Shown piece by piece: positions 47,019 to 59,428 of a DNA stretch of 64,000 nt. The position numbers and the translations under genes were made by a program. The stretch lies in NCBI GenBank assembly GCA_000827265.1, contig KN834781.1, forward strand, positions 186,001 to 250,000. Reading direction: 5' to 3'. Position 1 is the first letter of the stretch. Each line of letters begins with the position of its first letter. The DNA is from Collybiopsis luxurians FD-317 M1. Its lineage: Eukaryota; Basidiomycota; Agaricomycetes; Agaricales; Omphalotaceae. A model generated the notes under the pieces. It was not told the DNA's origin. It did no database searches and worked only from the letters and a program-made list of their open reading frames with translations.

Positions 47019-49295
47019 TCAAATGGCGGCCATGATCAGTGCGCGTTCCTGCTCCACCTTCCTAGCGTGATCACCTGCGGGTGGACGGACCAGAGTTTAA
47101 AAAGGTAAGAGCTATGAGCGAATGGTATACTTGCCTGCCAGAGGAAAAAATGCACTCAAGGTCTTCATGGCATTTACGAGAACATCTAGCTCCTGCTCCA
47201 GTGCATAAACCGGAAGCGGGGCTGAAACTGAAGCACCGGAGAGAGAGAGCATCTGAATGTATAATTTAGCCACAGTCGTCCAGCATGCCTGTAGCGCGAG
47301 GGTTCAGCCAGAAGTTAGTAGAAGAGGAAAATTGCACCTACACTCATTAGAGGATCTAGCCACTCGTAATCAGCCTGGCTCAGTTGCTTTATGAGACTCA
47401 GGACGTAGTTCGCAGCTTGAACGTTATCCATTTCCAAATTGTTCTTATTGAGATTTATGGTGCAAACGTTTGCGATGGTATGTATAGCGAGCAGTTCAAC
47501 GTCGAGAAACGGAGCTTGACTCCTCCAAGGTTCAAAACCAGAAAACATTGGAAGACATGCGTGAAATCGTTGGAGAGCATTAGAGGTAGAAGTAAACTCG
47601 GCCCAATTGGGATGTACAGCTGTGAACGGTTTCGGTAGATGTACTCGAGGGTCGCAGATGAACACTTACAAGAAGCAATTCGAAAGGTCCTTTCGTACAG
47701 TGCAGCAGCTTTTGCCTTCAAGGAGGGCATATAGACTGGGTTCCCCAATGGATCGAACATCCCAACGGAAGTAATACCGTCATCCTATTCAAAATACAAT
47801 AGATTAGCCATCTGACGTCGCGAGGCAGTTATTTGCCACACTAACTAATGATGCATCGGGCCAGGGAGTCTTAATTCGTCCTTGATGGTGTTCTCCATCT
47901 GGTAAAGCGACCGGTAACCCGTTCGCGACGCTCCAACACCGATCTACCATGAAAACTTGCCAAAACGTTGATATTCGTTCTCGTAATTCGGCGGAGTCTT
48001 TTGGTGGAGTGGTGGCTATTGAAGCAGACGAGCCGGCGGCCGTAAGGGTCATTACCCCAGACGTGGTGGGATCGCCTGCAGAGGGTGAAGAGGATGAACT
48101 CTTGCTCTGGGAAACGTCTGTATACTGGATTTGATGTAAACCCAGGCCCACTGCGAGGCGTGCAGCCGAGAATGAATGACAATAACCTTCCAGAATTCGA
48201 CTGTTCGCGTAAAGATATATCGCTAGAAGACTTGAGGCCTGCACCACGTCCACGAGACGATCCTGGTTATCCAGGGCAACAGTAATTTCACGTAAGGCCC
48301 TGGTAAGGAATGTCGACTCCAGTTCAGAAAAGTAAGGCGAACGGGCGAAATGGCAGGCGAGCAGATATATGGAATTCATGAGGGCTGGATGTGGTTCTGG
48401 TACACCAGCCATTGATTCTCCGTTGGAAAGAATATCTAATCGAGTGGTATCGGAGAAGCACCAACATTGGTGTCGATGTGAGATAAAGATTTCCAGGCTG
48501 AAAATAGTAACAAAAGAGTAAATGATATTAATCAGAATTGAATACCGCACGAAGATCAGAAGGCTACTGACAGGATTTTCTTGTTCTCGAAAGGTAACGG
48601 AGTCGATGGATCCCAATGAGGCATGTCTGGAAACATAGAGTTGGGCATACCCGTGAATGGAGACATTTCGAAGGAAGACTCTCTACTGCCGGTAGCATTG
48701 TCCATGTCTCCCCAGCTCTGACCCCCGGTGAAAGCGAAGGGGCTGCCAGGAACAGATAACGATAACCCCACTGAGGATGAGGACGAGGAACTAGATCCTT
48801 GGCTGGTAGAAGTTGAAGGCCATGCGAGACTGAGTGAAGCGCCACCAAGAGAAATCTGATTTTGATCCACGTCGCCTAATGCACCGACTCCAGGGTCAAC
48901 CTGGTCGAAGAGACCAGGAGAGTCAGTGCTAGAAGAAGCAGAAGCAGCAGGATCCGATCCCTCCAACTCTTTGATTCTGTCCTCTAACATCGCTAATTTC
49001 TCCTTTAGCTTCTGCGTCCGGCTTTTCTGCCTCCGGTCCTCATATTCGCATTCTTCCGGTCGTTTCATTTTGGCGCAGGGGCTACAGACAGGCTTCTGAC
49101 CATCGCATTTCTGCAAAATACTTAGTGTCTCGCTTGTCAAAACCCGATGGAAACGCACTAATTTCCTCTTCCTACAATGCAGCAAATGGGTTGGCCATCT
49201 TTTCAGTGATTAGAGGAGGAATAGAGAGCGCACCTGCAACTCAAGCACGCTAGACCACGCTGTAGAGGTGCACCAGATGTTTTCTTGGGAGGCAT
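47019..49295 (-). CDS. Zn2Cys6 fungal-specific transcription factor
   Basis: Nuclear DNA-binding regulator of the Gal4-type family. Exon 1 starts MPPKKTSGAPLQRGLACLSC at 49295. Two small introns split the zinc cluster, which joins as ACLSCRKRKLKCDGQKPVCS followed by PCAKMKRPEECEYED, with the six cysteines in place. A coiled-coil linker follows (KLKEKLAMLEDRIKELEG), then a Ser-rich region. After an intron comes the fungal_trans domain: HPALMNSIYLLACHFARS, ALREITVALDNQDRLVDVVQ, SFSAARLAVGLGLHQI, and ELRERISTFWQVFMVDRCWS with VANGLPVALPD. Later exons carry SLKAKAAALYERTFRIAS and FTAVHPNWAEFTSTSNALQR. The last exon gives GDHARKVEQERALIMAAI with stop 47021-47019; its upstream intron seems to use a GC donor (GCAAGT). 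Target genes unknown. Confidence 0.88.
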
Positions 49296-52200
49296 GGACA
49301 CTGTTTGAGATGGCGACGGTATGTTTCAAAAGACATTGCGCAAGCGCCTAGTTGTCTGTTTTATACCAATACCTTGGTCGGCAACTAAATCGCGATATCA
49401 GTCCGCGAGTTTTGATATTTTTTTGATCCTGGCAACCCTGATTTACCATGTTTAGACATCAGAGCTCCGTGGAGGCCGTACTGATTTCCGGAGAGGGAAA
49501 ACAACAAACAACAGCTGTTGAATCGCGTTGACATGAAGGGAAGACAAATGTATTCAGACCATGTATTAATTGAACGCCTTTTCGATTGAGACTTCATATG
49601 CTGGTCATAGAACCTCTCAAAGCCCCCCAAAGAGTCTCTATCTTCCACTCTAGCCTTCAAGTTCCGGTCAACGAAATTTCGAAATTCCAGTCAATGATGC
49701 GAGGGCACAGAACGCACCGGTTATCCGTTCTATTAAGCGTGCCAATTCAATTTTGCAATCTGCCAAATTTAGTTCACAAGGCTCACTCTAGCTGTAAGAC
49801 TGTTCCTTCTTCGTCTCGACTGACAATATCATTATCAAAACGAAGCTGTTTTGAAGATTGGATAGGCTCATTACTGGTCCGTTCAAAGGCCTCATTCCAT
49901 ACATACCGGAGAAAACAATTGACCGTACGAGCAAAATGATCGACGGTCTGGAATAAATGAGTGCATTCACAACCGAGGAACGCGCAGAGATATAAATGAA
50001 TTGTGATGGAAATGTAGGCATGTTCATAGTTTCAAAGGATCCCCACATTTGAGAGCCAGAAAGATTCTGACTGACTTGACACACATCGCGTGGAGGGCGC
50101 GATGGTATCAATGATACCATCTGGTTACGGCGGGGGATGTAGGAAACAAATCTCTCCTAGATACTATGAGTATCCAATCGTCGGCTGATTACATGGTACG
50201 GAGAACCAGACGGAACAGACATGCGTTGCTATTACCTCTACATTGACACCCTGGCACCGGAACTTTCTGGCATGCCCATACTTTTTCCAGGAAAAGCAAT
50301 TTGGGGGAAGACGGTTTTCTAAGTATAAGTGCTATCACTCACAGATCCCGTGCTTGACAGAACTTGAACAGCGATTCAGCGCCGCAATTAACGAAAAACC
50401 ATTTGGGTAAAGAGAACTTTACTTTACCTGGTCTGGAAGCCTTCAAAGTCAAGTCTCACATGCTCGGTTCATCCTCGTTTCATGAAACGAGTGCCCCATG
50501 CTTCAAGGGCAAACGGCGCTTCTCGCGGATTTTCCGAAGGGTTCTTCTGGGAATTTTGTGGTCACGACTCGATTTATTTATGGATCAACGATAGCCAGTA
50601 TAAAACTACCTGTGGATCTTTAATTGAAAATTTGACGGTTAGGCGATTTTTCTGCTTACATGTACGACCGTTAACAGCGGATGAAATGAACTGAGTCGCT
50701 GTACGTCTACACTGCGAAAGAAAAAAATTGCTTAAGCTGCATGACGACATGCTAGTAGAAAGACTGACTCACGAAAGACTGACTCACGCAGACTCGATGC
50801 AGGCCTCGGCAAACCGCAGACATGCCAACGTCTTTCCTATTTCAGCATAAGGGCTGGCAGATACCACTGAACAGCTTCCACTTCTAGCCATACTGTTTAA
50901 GTCGCGAAGCAATCTTCGAGATCGAAAACAATGTCGATGTATACTCTGCTAGGAACGAATTGAATTCGTACAGTCTCTGGTCGATGTTGAATAGGATGCC
51001 CCTGGGAAGTAACCATCAGGTTAATAGCTTGATGTGGATCTGTTTGTTGGAAGAGTATGAAGATGTCCACAAGAAGACGACGGGAGTTGCACGAGAGCAA
51101 TCAAAAGTTCAAGCACCAATACCTTGTGGCGGTGATATATGTACTGTATAGTCGCGTTGACCACAGATAGAAGTCGGCGAGTATCGGAGACGTTCATTTG
51201 AGATCTGATGGCAAGTGAGTCAGGATACTAAGATCCCAGCTCTGTTATGCGGGAGCCACGATACGAGATGCCTGGAATGATCTACGATTCTGCCCTGGCG
51301 GGCTTTCCAGTCTGGGTCTTACCCACGCCACTCTTCTCAGCGCCACGTCCTTATCGCAACATGAGCATATGGTGCCTACCAGGGATATCATGGCCTCGGT
51401 GAGTGGAGAGTCAAGAATCTCGTTCGTAAGAGTAAGAACGATAAAGTTTGAGAAGAGAGTGGCGTCGCGGGAGTTAATCCTATCGGCAATCACATGAGGT
51501 GACAAGTCGCGCCAGCTTGTGTCACACATTTTCGTCTCTCTCACCATCGCGGTCCTGGAGGTTGACCGGTCCTCTGTGATCTTGCTTGAATACACTACAG
51601 CGAGGTAGCCTACAATCGTCTAGCTACTGGCCTGATAGGCTTATTGAATTGCGCCAATACAGTGCCATAGTAAGTATCTGAATTTGCCCTGGAGCACGTC
51701 GCGCTTTGACCGACAGACTGTGATGACCGAAGCCGTTGAATCACGTATCCTCAACACAAGATCTTATGGAGTGTTTCCGGATATTATTCCAATGGCGAAA
51801 AACATCGCATGGTAAACCGATGTCGTGGTAAACTTGCTACTTAGCTTTACCAGCCTTCCAGGTGCCGGAACTGCAACCATTTGAAAAAACAACTCCGTAA
51901 TCCCGTTTGTGCTTAGATGTTTGTTCCATGACCAGATAATGGGGATAGCATTTATGCAGATCTACCCTCTCTTCAATTGGTTCCAGTTTTCTAGTTTCCC
52001 TACATTCGTGTTTGCAGAAAGTCTATCAAGCTTATTCAACTAACTGCCAACCCTCTGTTCCAACTCAAATCCCGCTGCTTTCGAGCATTAGCTTCAGTTG
52101 AGAATTTGGTTCTGAATGAATGGGCAGTACTGTTACGTGGTGAGTCTGCGGTTTTGCGGTCGCATTACTGTTAATTCAATTCAAGAATTCAATATTTGAC

Positions 52201-52714
52201 TATGCTGCCTTCCCAGCCTCGCTGCAGCAATTCTTTACTGGATTCACCCAACATTGAAAGAATGGATTCTGCTCGCTCGCAGGCATTCGGTAACGGCGTC
52301 TAATTTAATGCCGCCGCGGACGCAAATAAGACGCCGGCGGTGAGGCCCACGTGTTTCGGTTAATCCAATCGATTTATCTTCCTCAACAGCTTTCAAAGTC
52401 CTTGGTAAGTAAAAGCATTCTGAGGAAGATTCATCTGCTCATACCTGGCTAAACTTCAGCTAGAATCAAGAAGAACCCAGACATCGTGGAAACCTGCACG
52501 ATTTAACGGGTTGTTTTTAATAATCTTCTCGGCTATAGGGTTCTTTGTCCATCCAAGAGATTAAAGGCCTTTTTTTCGGGAAGGGCGAATACTCTTTCGA
52601 ACATTGGTGCGTAATTACACACATGGGGCTTTCATAGTGCCAGGCCTGATCCTCAGAATTCAGTTTCCTAGTTTGGAAAAGACTCGGGTTGAGTCAGACT
52701 TCAAATAACTAATC
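49296..52714. other. No supported gene (3.4 kb intergenic)
   Basis: The longest open frame is 51595-51245 (minus, 116 residues) with no recognised motif. A perfect 10-bp-arm hairpin GATGGTATCA/TGATACCATC lies at 50101-50121. The final 300 bp contain a pyrimidine-rich leader before the gene at 52715. Confidence 0.5.
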
Positions 52715-54405
52715 ATGGCCAATGAAATGTTTATTCCGCCTCTGGGAACACCTCAATCCCCACGTAATCCTCCCGTACTTCCAGCTACAGGTCACGCAAC
52801 TCCTCCTGCCTGGGCCGCAACCCCAGCCACGCCAGGCCAATATCCAATGTTTAACAGTCCAGTAACTGGGACGCCTTATATCCCCCACCTCACTCCGGCG
52901 GGCTCAACCCCTTCAGTGTTATCCAGAGGCACACCATACAACCCTCCACCAGTCCTACCTAACGGGTACTCAGCGGATTATTCGGGATATCCCAATTTTA
53001 ATGCTACCCCGAACTGGACAACCACTCCCATGGGACCTCCACCCGGCGCTTGGCCACAACCGCACCCCTCTCCCTGGCACGCATCGCACGGTGCGCCACC
53101 GCCCGGCGGTGGAGGAACTCCATGGGGCAGAATGAATGCCCCACTCCCGGGAGGGCCGCTGCCGCCGACAATGGGAATACCGCCGCCGCAGGCTGGATGG
53201 GGCCCACCTCCACCAATGCATGGGGGATTCCCGCCTCCGATGATGCCTGGTGGTCCTTGGGGTGGGATGGGCGGTGGAATGGGCGGTGGAATGGGCGGCG
53301 GAATGGGCGGTGGAATGGGCGGCGGAATGGGCGGCGGAATGGGCGGCGGAATGGGCGGCGGAATGGGCGGAATGGGCGGAATGGGTGGAATGGGTGGGAT
53401 GGGCGGTGGGATGGGCGGCGGGATGGGAGGGGCATTCGATATGTCGGGCATGGGAGGTGCTCTACCTCAACCGTTGGCGAGAGCGATAGGCGTCCAAGGT
53501 GACAGAATGGATCTAATGGACGAATTCGCTGCCGGTCCAAACTGTACGTTCCTCTCCCCACTCAATTTCTCTATTTAATCTCCTTCTCACTTCGATACCA
53601 ATCGACAGATGGACCGGTTCTCGAACCCTTCCTCACTCGCGTCCTCCGCGTCGTACCCAGACTCAACCCACTCATCCAACCCGCTCCGATGGAAATAGGC
53701 GACTCAGACCACCCCTACCTCAAGTGGAACATGCTCTGGGCCTCTAACATGGTCCAGCGGTCCTCGGACAACGCGCACACATCCTGGTCCGACGGACGCA
53801 AAAGCCCCGCCACCTTCCCCCGCGTGACCTCCATGCGCCTCCTCCCCAACCTCCTCCCCTTCACCATCGACGTATTCGCTCGTAACCCCGACGTCGGCGT
53901 CACCTGCGGCGACCTCATCGACGCCATCTCCGACTCGATGCGCAAACACGCCGGTCAGGCAGACTTTGACTCACTCCCTCCCGCGCGGAAGAAGGTCGTC
54001 TCGGAGGCGTATCGTCATAATCGGAGTCGGGCGCCTGGAGTACCCGGAGGTGCGCTCGGGGATGGGTTGAGGAGGTTAGACTTTTTGGGGTTGGAGACGA
54101 TGTTTGGTGGGATTAGAGCGGATCCTGATTCTGTGAAGAGGGTTTGTGGGGAGCTTTTACCTTGTACGTGGATATTGGATTGTACGACGAGGTACCCGAT
54201 GACGAGGGATGAGATCTCCGCGCATAACGCGCGGGAGGAGGCTCTCAGGTTGGAGGCGGAGGAACGAGAGAATGAGAGGAGGGATGAAGAACGGAGGAGG
54301 GATGAAGAGCGGGAGGCGAGGAGGAGGAGTAGGAGACACAGTCGGGCTCCTACCGTTGCGACTGTGACGGATGACGATGACCGCTCGACAGTGACCGGTC
54401 GATGA
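52715..54405 (+). CDS. DUF6699 protein with Pro-rich and Gly-Met-Gly-Gly repeat N-terminus
   Basis: Function unknown. Two exons, 52715-53543 and 53609-54405, join as PN-YGPVLEPFLTRVLRVVP to give 541 residues. The first 170 residues are Pro/Gly/Thr-rich (PPPGAWPQPHPSPWHASHG). Residues about 185-245 are a nearly pure GGGM/GGM repeat. The C-terminal half is the DUF6699 domain: LNPLIQPAPMEIGDSDHPYL, VTSMRLLPNLLPFTIDVFAR, DVGVTCGDLIDAISDSMRKH, and GLRRLDFLGLETMFGGIRAD. The tail is a charged helix (EERENERRDEERRRDEERE). The start ATG follows AACTAATC. The domain is common in Agaricomycetes; a second member lies at 58304. Confidence 0.85.
53263..53432 (+). repeat. Coding minisatellite GGCGGAATGGGC / GGTGGAATG
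   Basis: About 15 units of 9 or 12 bp encode Gly-Gly-Gly-Met and Gly-Gly-Met in the first exon of the DUF6699 gene. It is likely length-polymorphic through slippage. All other frames are also open here, which explains long antisense frames. Confidence 0.85.
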
Positions 54406-54969
54406 CAATGGATTTAGATTTGGATTTCATCTATGTACGACCCTGCATTTGCTTTACCTTTCTTGTCTTCTATCTGTTTTCCTTTAGTACTCGATTCCTC
54501 TATCCTGGATGCGTGTGTTTCGTTGTTTTCAGTGCTATGTATCTCTCGTCTGTACCTGTCTACCATATGTATCTTTATGTACCAATCATGCTGCGCTACC
54601 TACTTTGATGGGGTATATCCTCAGAGTTCTCGCCGAGGCACCACTAATGGGTCCATCAAACACAAGAGGGACGATGATGTATACCCTTGAAACAGAATCG
54701 ATACATTCTTCTAGCGAAATGAGAAGAAAAAAAAGTACATCCTTTTTGTACATGGCCTACTTCTGTATGTATGAAAGACCAAATGTCCTTGAGTCCGAGA
54801 TGAAGAAGAAAAAAAAAACACCAAAAATGTAAGTACGACAAGGTCTAATGTGAGGAGTAAAGTATGAGTAGGGAAATTACTATCGGTATGGGCTTAAAAC
54901 GATATGCAATGTGATGATGGTCTGAAAAAAGAAACAGTCAGTACCGAAGTTTAGTCAGAGCAAAACGAA

Positions 54970-55240
54970 ATTCAGAATAAAAAGGCAATATACAATTGTC
55001 CTCATCGAGAATCGGAACAGGTCTGATAGGATATTCATCCTCGAAAAGATTGTCAACAACGAAGGCGTACTCACATTGTACAACTTGATGTTTTGTCGGT
55101 GGGTTGGCGTCATATGGGGTGATACTACAAGATTGGTTCGTTAGCACTGAGCAGAAGGGAACAAAGTAAAAGCAATCATTCAGATAAAAAGGCAATATAG
55201 AGTTGTCCTCACTGAAGTTCGGAACAGGTCTGAATGTGTA
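54970..55240. repeat. Direct repeat of about 52 bp, 207 bp apart
   Basis: ATAAAAAGGCAATATACAAT (54977) and ATAAAAAGGCAATATAGAGT (55184) begin two copies that continue through TTGTCCTC and end CGGAACAGGTCTGA. The segment lies between the 3' ends of the DUF6699 and calcipressin genes. No coding role is supported for 54406-55331. Confidence 0.65.
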
Positions 55241-55331
55241 TCATCACAAAAGCGAAAGCGAAAGGCAAGGAGAAAAAATAAGACGCAAGGAAATTCCACT
55301 CACCAAAAGGGAAAAAGGAAAAATACCCTAC

Positions 55332-56168
55332 TCAAACAAACAACGCAGCTCGCATCGGAGGCATCGCCGTCACAGGTTTCCACTTGGTCCTAGCAGGAGC
55401 AGTCTCTCCATAGACCCAATCATCCTCATCCATCTCGTTATCTCCCCTTGCCGCTTCCCCATCGCAATCTTCCACATAAACACCAACACCTGACCCATCT
55501 TCCGGGTCCAGTAAAATTTCAGGTCCCTTGTGTTGCTGACCGTCCCGCTCCCGCTGCTCAATCTGCAGCTGTTGCAATGCAACCATGAGATCTTCAGCGA
55601 GCGGCGTAGCGTTCGGAGGTTCCTCTTTGATGGGCTCCCAGCCAATGGGTGGTGACCCGGGTGGGGATATAAGAAAGTTTTTCTCTAATTCGGGAGGACG
55701 AAGGTAATTTGCAGCAGGAATGTATGATGCTGAAGAGGACGTGAATGCGGAGGGTGGGATGATTGGATTGGGGTCGGCACGAAACACACGGAGCGTTACT
55801 TCAGATCTGTGCAAACCAAGAAAAGTTATTTGAACGTGAACATTAAGCGTAGAGATGAGATAAACCAACCTGTCTGTTGTTCCACTAAGAACTATAGGAT
55901 CGCAAGATCTTTTTGCGTGTTCTACGGCTTCATCGTCTGTATAAACGACTAGTATCCTTCCGAAAGCCGTCAAAGGGACCCATTGGTTGATTTCTCCGTA
56001 TAAGTCAAAATGGTCACGAAGAACATTGAGAACGGCAGGATGGAAAAATTCTTTGGGCACCTGGGTTATAGCGAGAGAGTTTGTGGGTTTTTGAGGAGGA
56101 GCAGAGAACGTGGAATATGGTGAAGACGGCGTCGAGACGATAAAGGATGAGAGAGCATTCAACGACAT
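55332..56168 (-). CDS. RCN1: Calcipressin (regulator of calcineurin)
   Basis: Binds and modulates the Ca2+/calmodulin-dependent phosphatase calcineurin in the cytosol. Two exons, 56168-55870 and 55806-55332, join as TDR-SEVTLRVF to give 257 residues. An RRM-like N-terminal domain is seen (FFHPAVLNVLRDHFDLYGEI, FGRILVVYTDDEAVEHAKRS). The conserved calcineurin-regulator motif is FLISPPGSPPIGWEPIKEEP; the two Ser in the SPPGSPP stretch are the usual phospho-regulated sites. The C-terminus is acidic with a calcineurin-docking-like region (VYVEDCDG...DEDDWVYGE). The start ATG gives the expected length. The symbol follows the yeast orthologue name. Confidence 0.93.
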   Translation of the reverse strand: MSLNALSSFIVSTPSSPYSTFSAPPQKPTNSLAITQVPKEFFHPAVLNVLRDHFDLYGEINQWVPLTAFGRILVVYTDDEAVEHAKRSCDPIVLSGTTDRLVYLISTLNVHVQITFLGLHRSEVTLRVFRADPNPIIPPSAFTSSSASYIPAANYLRPPELEKNFLISPPGSPPIGWEPIKEEPPNATPLAEDLMVALQQLQIEQRERDGQQHKGPEILLDPEDGSGVGVYVEDCDGEAARGDNEMDEDDWVYGETAPARTKWKPVTAMPPMRAALFV

Positions 56169-56812
56169 GGTAGTGGAGTGGATGATGAAAAAAACGGAAA
56201 TTCGGCTGCAATTTTATGGGTTGGGTCGGCCTGGGAACAAATTGCCAAACATATCCTCAATGAGCGTGCACAGCTCGTCTCTGCGCAGACATCGCAGAGC
56301 CACAGGAAAAGGGATACGTGGTCTGTCGTAATAGTTAACGGATCCATAAGATTCTACAGCTTTTTTGCCAGCTAGGTTCATTTCACCCGTAGCCGACCAG
56401 CTCTAAGCAAACGTTAACATTTGCAATGATAGACGCTGTCATCATTCTCGAATCGAAAGTACTACAACCCTGCCTACTTCCTGACATCTCAGACAGCTGT
56501 AAACGCTCCTTAGTCAAGGCCGACCCTCGTACACATTCCCAAGTCGAAAGCTCTGCCCAGCAAAACTTCTCCAGTTCTCCTCCTCCGAAGATGACAAACT
56601 CCCAAGCGCGTAAGCGGCGCACCGACAAAAGCTGTCCGCTGCGGAAACCACAAATCCGGCACTACTTCTCCTTCCCTCCTGCCGACCTCGTAAGTATCCT
56701 TGATCCGATAGAAAAGAGCTGATCCTAAACTGAACATCTCCATGACCGAGGCGGGAAGAAAAGTCTTGACGTTCTCCTCGCTGTAAATACCATCCTAATC
56801 TGCCCTTGGCTT

Positions 56813-57969
56813 TCAATAGTCCCTCTCTTTCAGACGCTCTTCGACCTGCGCCCGTTTCGCGTTTAGAGCTTGAATCTTCTCTTCTTTCGAAGCGTCATAC
56901 GCAATCGTGGTTTGATTGAATCTGGATCAATATTTATGTTAGGCTATGGTCTCCGAGGCTACCAAAAATCACCACTCACGGATTATCAGGCGATTTCTGG
57001 AATTGCTTGTACAGCAAATCCTTTTGATCAAGATGTTCGTCGTTAGACATCGCAGGTAAAAATTAGCCGTAACACGTACTTTGTATTGCTGTAGCCTGAG
57101 ACCGGGGTGCTAGATGAATCGAAAATTTAATATCAGGCAATATTCGACATAAGATAGAGGGAAATAAGCAATCAAGGAGCTGATGCGCCGAGAATTCTGT
57201 AAAGCTGTAGAACATGAAAAGCGTACCTCTTTCTTCAGATTCGGGAGCTCGCGGTCTTGGTAAGCTTCGAAAGCGGCCTAATACGAGTACGGTTTAGCCA
57301 AATAGACCTCACCGAATCCCGAAGTAACAGTCACCTTGAACCGACGCTACGACGGAAACTATCAGCATCTAAAAGTTGAGATGATCAACAGAATCCTCTT
57401 ACCTCAGGATGCCTTTCGATCCCAGCAGCCTGGCTACCAACACTAGCTTTGTCCATCTTGGCAGTGACAACCTCCAGCAAGTCAATCGCATTATCGATAC
57501 CGGTAGCAGCATAGCTTTCCACTTCCTTCGATTCTTCACCTTCGCCTTTACCACCATCCTCTGCCTTAACACCGCTCAGTCCACCGCCAGCGGCGATGGC
57601 TCCAGGACCAGCGGGTTTAGGCTGAGGCTTCGCAGCAGCTTTCTTGGCTCCAGCTTTCGGAGCCGCCTTGGGTTTCGAAGGGGCGGAAGCTTCCTCTTCC
57701 GCCAAAAGCTTTGCATTTTCAGCCTTTCGAGCCAATTCAGCCTTGCGCTTTTCCTCCTTTGAATCTTTGTCTTTATTACTTTTGGCTCCAGCTTCCCAAG
57801 CAGCAGCTTCTTTTTTCTCCTGCAAAAAAAGTGGCAGGTCAGCTCGAATCCATAGACACAATGGAATTATTACCTTTGCAGCAGCTGCGGCCTCTTGTTT
57901 CTTGGCCTCATTTTCAGCCTTTTTGGCCCTTCCACTTTCTTTCTTCGCGTTACCGCCTTTGGGTGCCAT
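56813..57969 (-). CDS. CCDC124 / Lso2-type ribosome-associated protein
   Basis: Small basic coiled-coil protein; relatives bind idle ribosomes and help recovery of translation. Seven exons join in phase to 251 residues: 57969-57874, 57819-57403, 57346-57335 (12 nt, RRFK), 57277-57227, 57110-57081 (30 nt), 57020-56980 and 56921-56813. The N-terminus MAPKGGNAKKESGRAKKAEN is lysine-rich, the middle is Ala/Lys-rich, then GIDNAIDLLEVVTAKMDKAS and the diagnostic C-terminal block GIERHPERRFKAAFEAYQDR-ELPNLKKEHPGL, DLLYKQFQKSPDNPFNQ. The stop is TGA at 56815-56813. The conserved block can only be read by splicing in the 12-nt exon, which confirms the structure. Confidence 0.92.
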
Positions 57970-58303
57970 TATTTCTTAACTAGAGATGAAAGTTGAGAGT
58001 CAAGATGAGTTGAGAGTCAGGATGAGTCGATTTGTGAACGTTGATGACGCATGTTCGATATCCATTATCTTATCTTATCTATCTTATCTTATCCTTATCT
58101 ACCTATCTACTAATCGATCAATCAAGCGCCCAGGGTTGAACTGCCTCCGCCACCAGTCTGCCCATAATTGCAGCACCTCGTGTTCGCGTCGTGGTCCGAG
58201 ATAATATATTTCACCGTCATATTGATTCAGAACTCTCTATATAACCGCGAACCGGTCTCTTCAATATCCTTTAATCCTCGTACTTCAATTCCCAGCGAAA
58301 ACC

Positions 58304-59216
58304 ATGGATGCAATCAACAAATGGGCCCCAGGAGCTGCTTGTAAGTGCTCCCCCGATGATCTTCATTTACAAGCTCACAAACGCTCTTCTACACAAAGAT
58401 GGACCCGTTCTATCTCAAACGGACTTGTATCTCCTTCAATCGGACCTCCAACTCAACCCAATTCTCGCGGGTGCAAGTCCTAGTTTTCATCTTCTCTTCA
58501 ACATCGCCACAGGTACGCGGCACAGCTTTCTCAAGAAACTACGAACTCTAACGGCGCATTTACCCTTTCTTTCGCCCAGGCCAAACTGGAGGATTCAATC
58601 CAGATGCCAGAGATCGAGATTTAGCTTTTGCAGCCAAGGACGAACCTGCAACGCTACCTCGAGTCAGCCAACTCATCATCATCACCGAAATCTCACCGTG
58701 GTGCACGATCGTGAAGAATGAGAGGGGAGTGACTATGGGGGATGTTTGTACCCAAATCTGGAAAGAGTACGCACCTCACGTAGACTTGTTGTGACCTTGG
58801 GAAGCTTATGCCCACCAATTTGCTGTAGCTACGCGGAACACGACGTAACCGATGCTGAGTTCGCTTCGTTGCCCCCTCGACTGCAGGATCAGGTGAAGCG
58901 TTCAGCGACGATGAGAGGTACGGGTGGGAGTTGGCAGGCGTATTACACACCTGCAGCAACACCGGCGAGGTTCAAGCGCTACGGTGAGTTTTTCTGTAGA
59001 TCCTTTAAGGATTCCTGCCCTCGGTCCTCATATATCTGACGTTCTACTTTCTTCCTTCCCTTTTCCACATGCTGCGTCTCCCTTCTGATTGACCTGAAAC
59101 TAGACTGGCTCCGCGAACGTACCTTCTTCGATTCCCTCCAGCGTAAAGAATCATACATATCGCAGAGATTGGGATACAAAGCTCCAAATGTCTTTGTAAT
59201 GGAATTGACCGCATGA
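58304..59216 (+). CDS. DUF6699 protein
   Basis: Function unknown. Five exons, 58304-58340, 58399-58512, 58580-58766, 58829-58983 and 59104-59216, join in phase to 201 residues: MDAINKWAPGAAYGPVLSQT, LQLNPILAGASPSFHLLFNI, LPRVSQLIIITEISPWCTIV, VTMGDVCTQIWKEYAEHDVT, WLRERTFFDSLQRKES, ending NVFVMELTA. The pattern of two beta segments, a short W...V motif and a helix is that of DUF6699, also present in the gene at 52715. The two are not adjacent duplicates, since the N-terminal extension is missing here. The first intron follows 37 coding bases. Confidence 0.85.
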
Positions 59217-59428
59217 ATACGTATAGGAGTACGGTATACCGATGTTTTGCGGTCAATCTCTTTTCATCTCTGCTCTATATTGTATGTAGGTACCTTGCAT
59301 TTTGTATTTTTTTGGTCGATTTTTGCTAGTCTGTTGTACGTCGCTATGCATGTTTTCTCACTGCTGAATGTTACTCGGTGCGAATAGTTATCCGATCCGG
59401 CATCATTAGGACCGTTGTCCTGGAGAGC

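Noticed and set aside
51245..51595. 116-residue minus-strand frame
   Set aside because: No recognised domain and no convincing promoter or exon partners; kept only as a note in the intergenic entry.
52978..53561. Several long frames on both strands (Pro-Ile, Arg-Pro, Trp-Ala repeats)
   Set aside because: Shadows of the GGNATG minisatellite; only the Gly-Met frame continues into a spliced domain.
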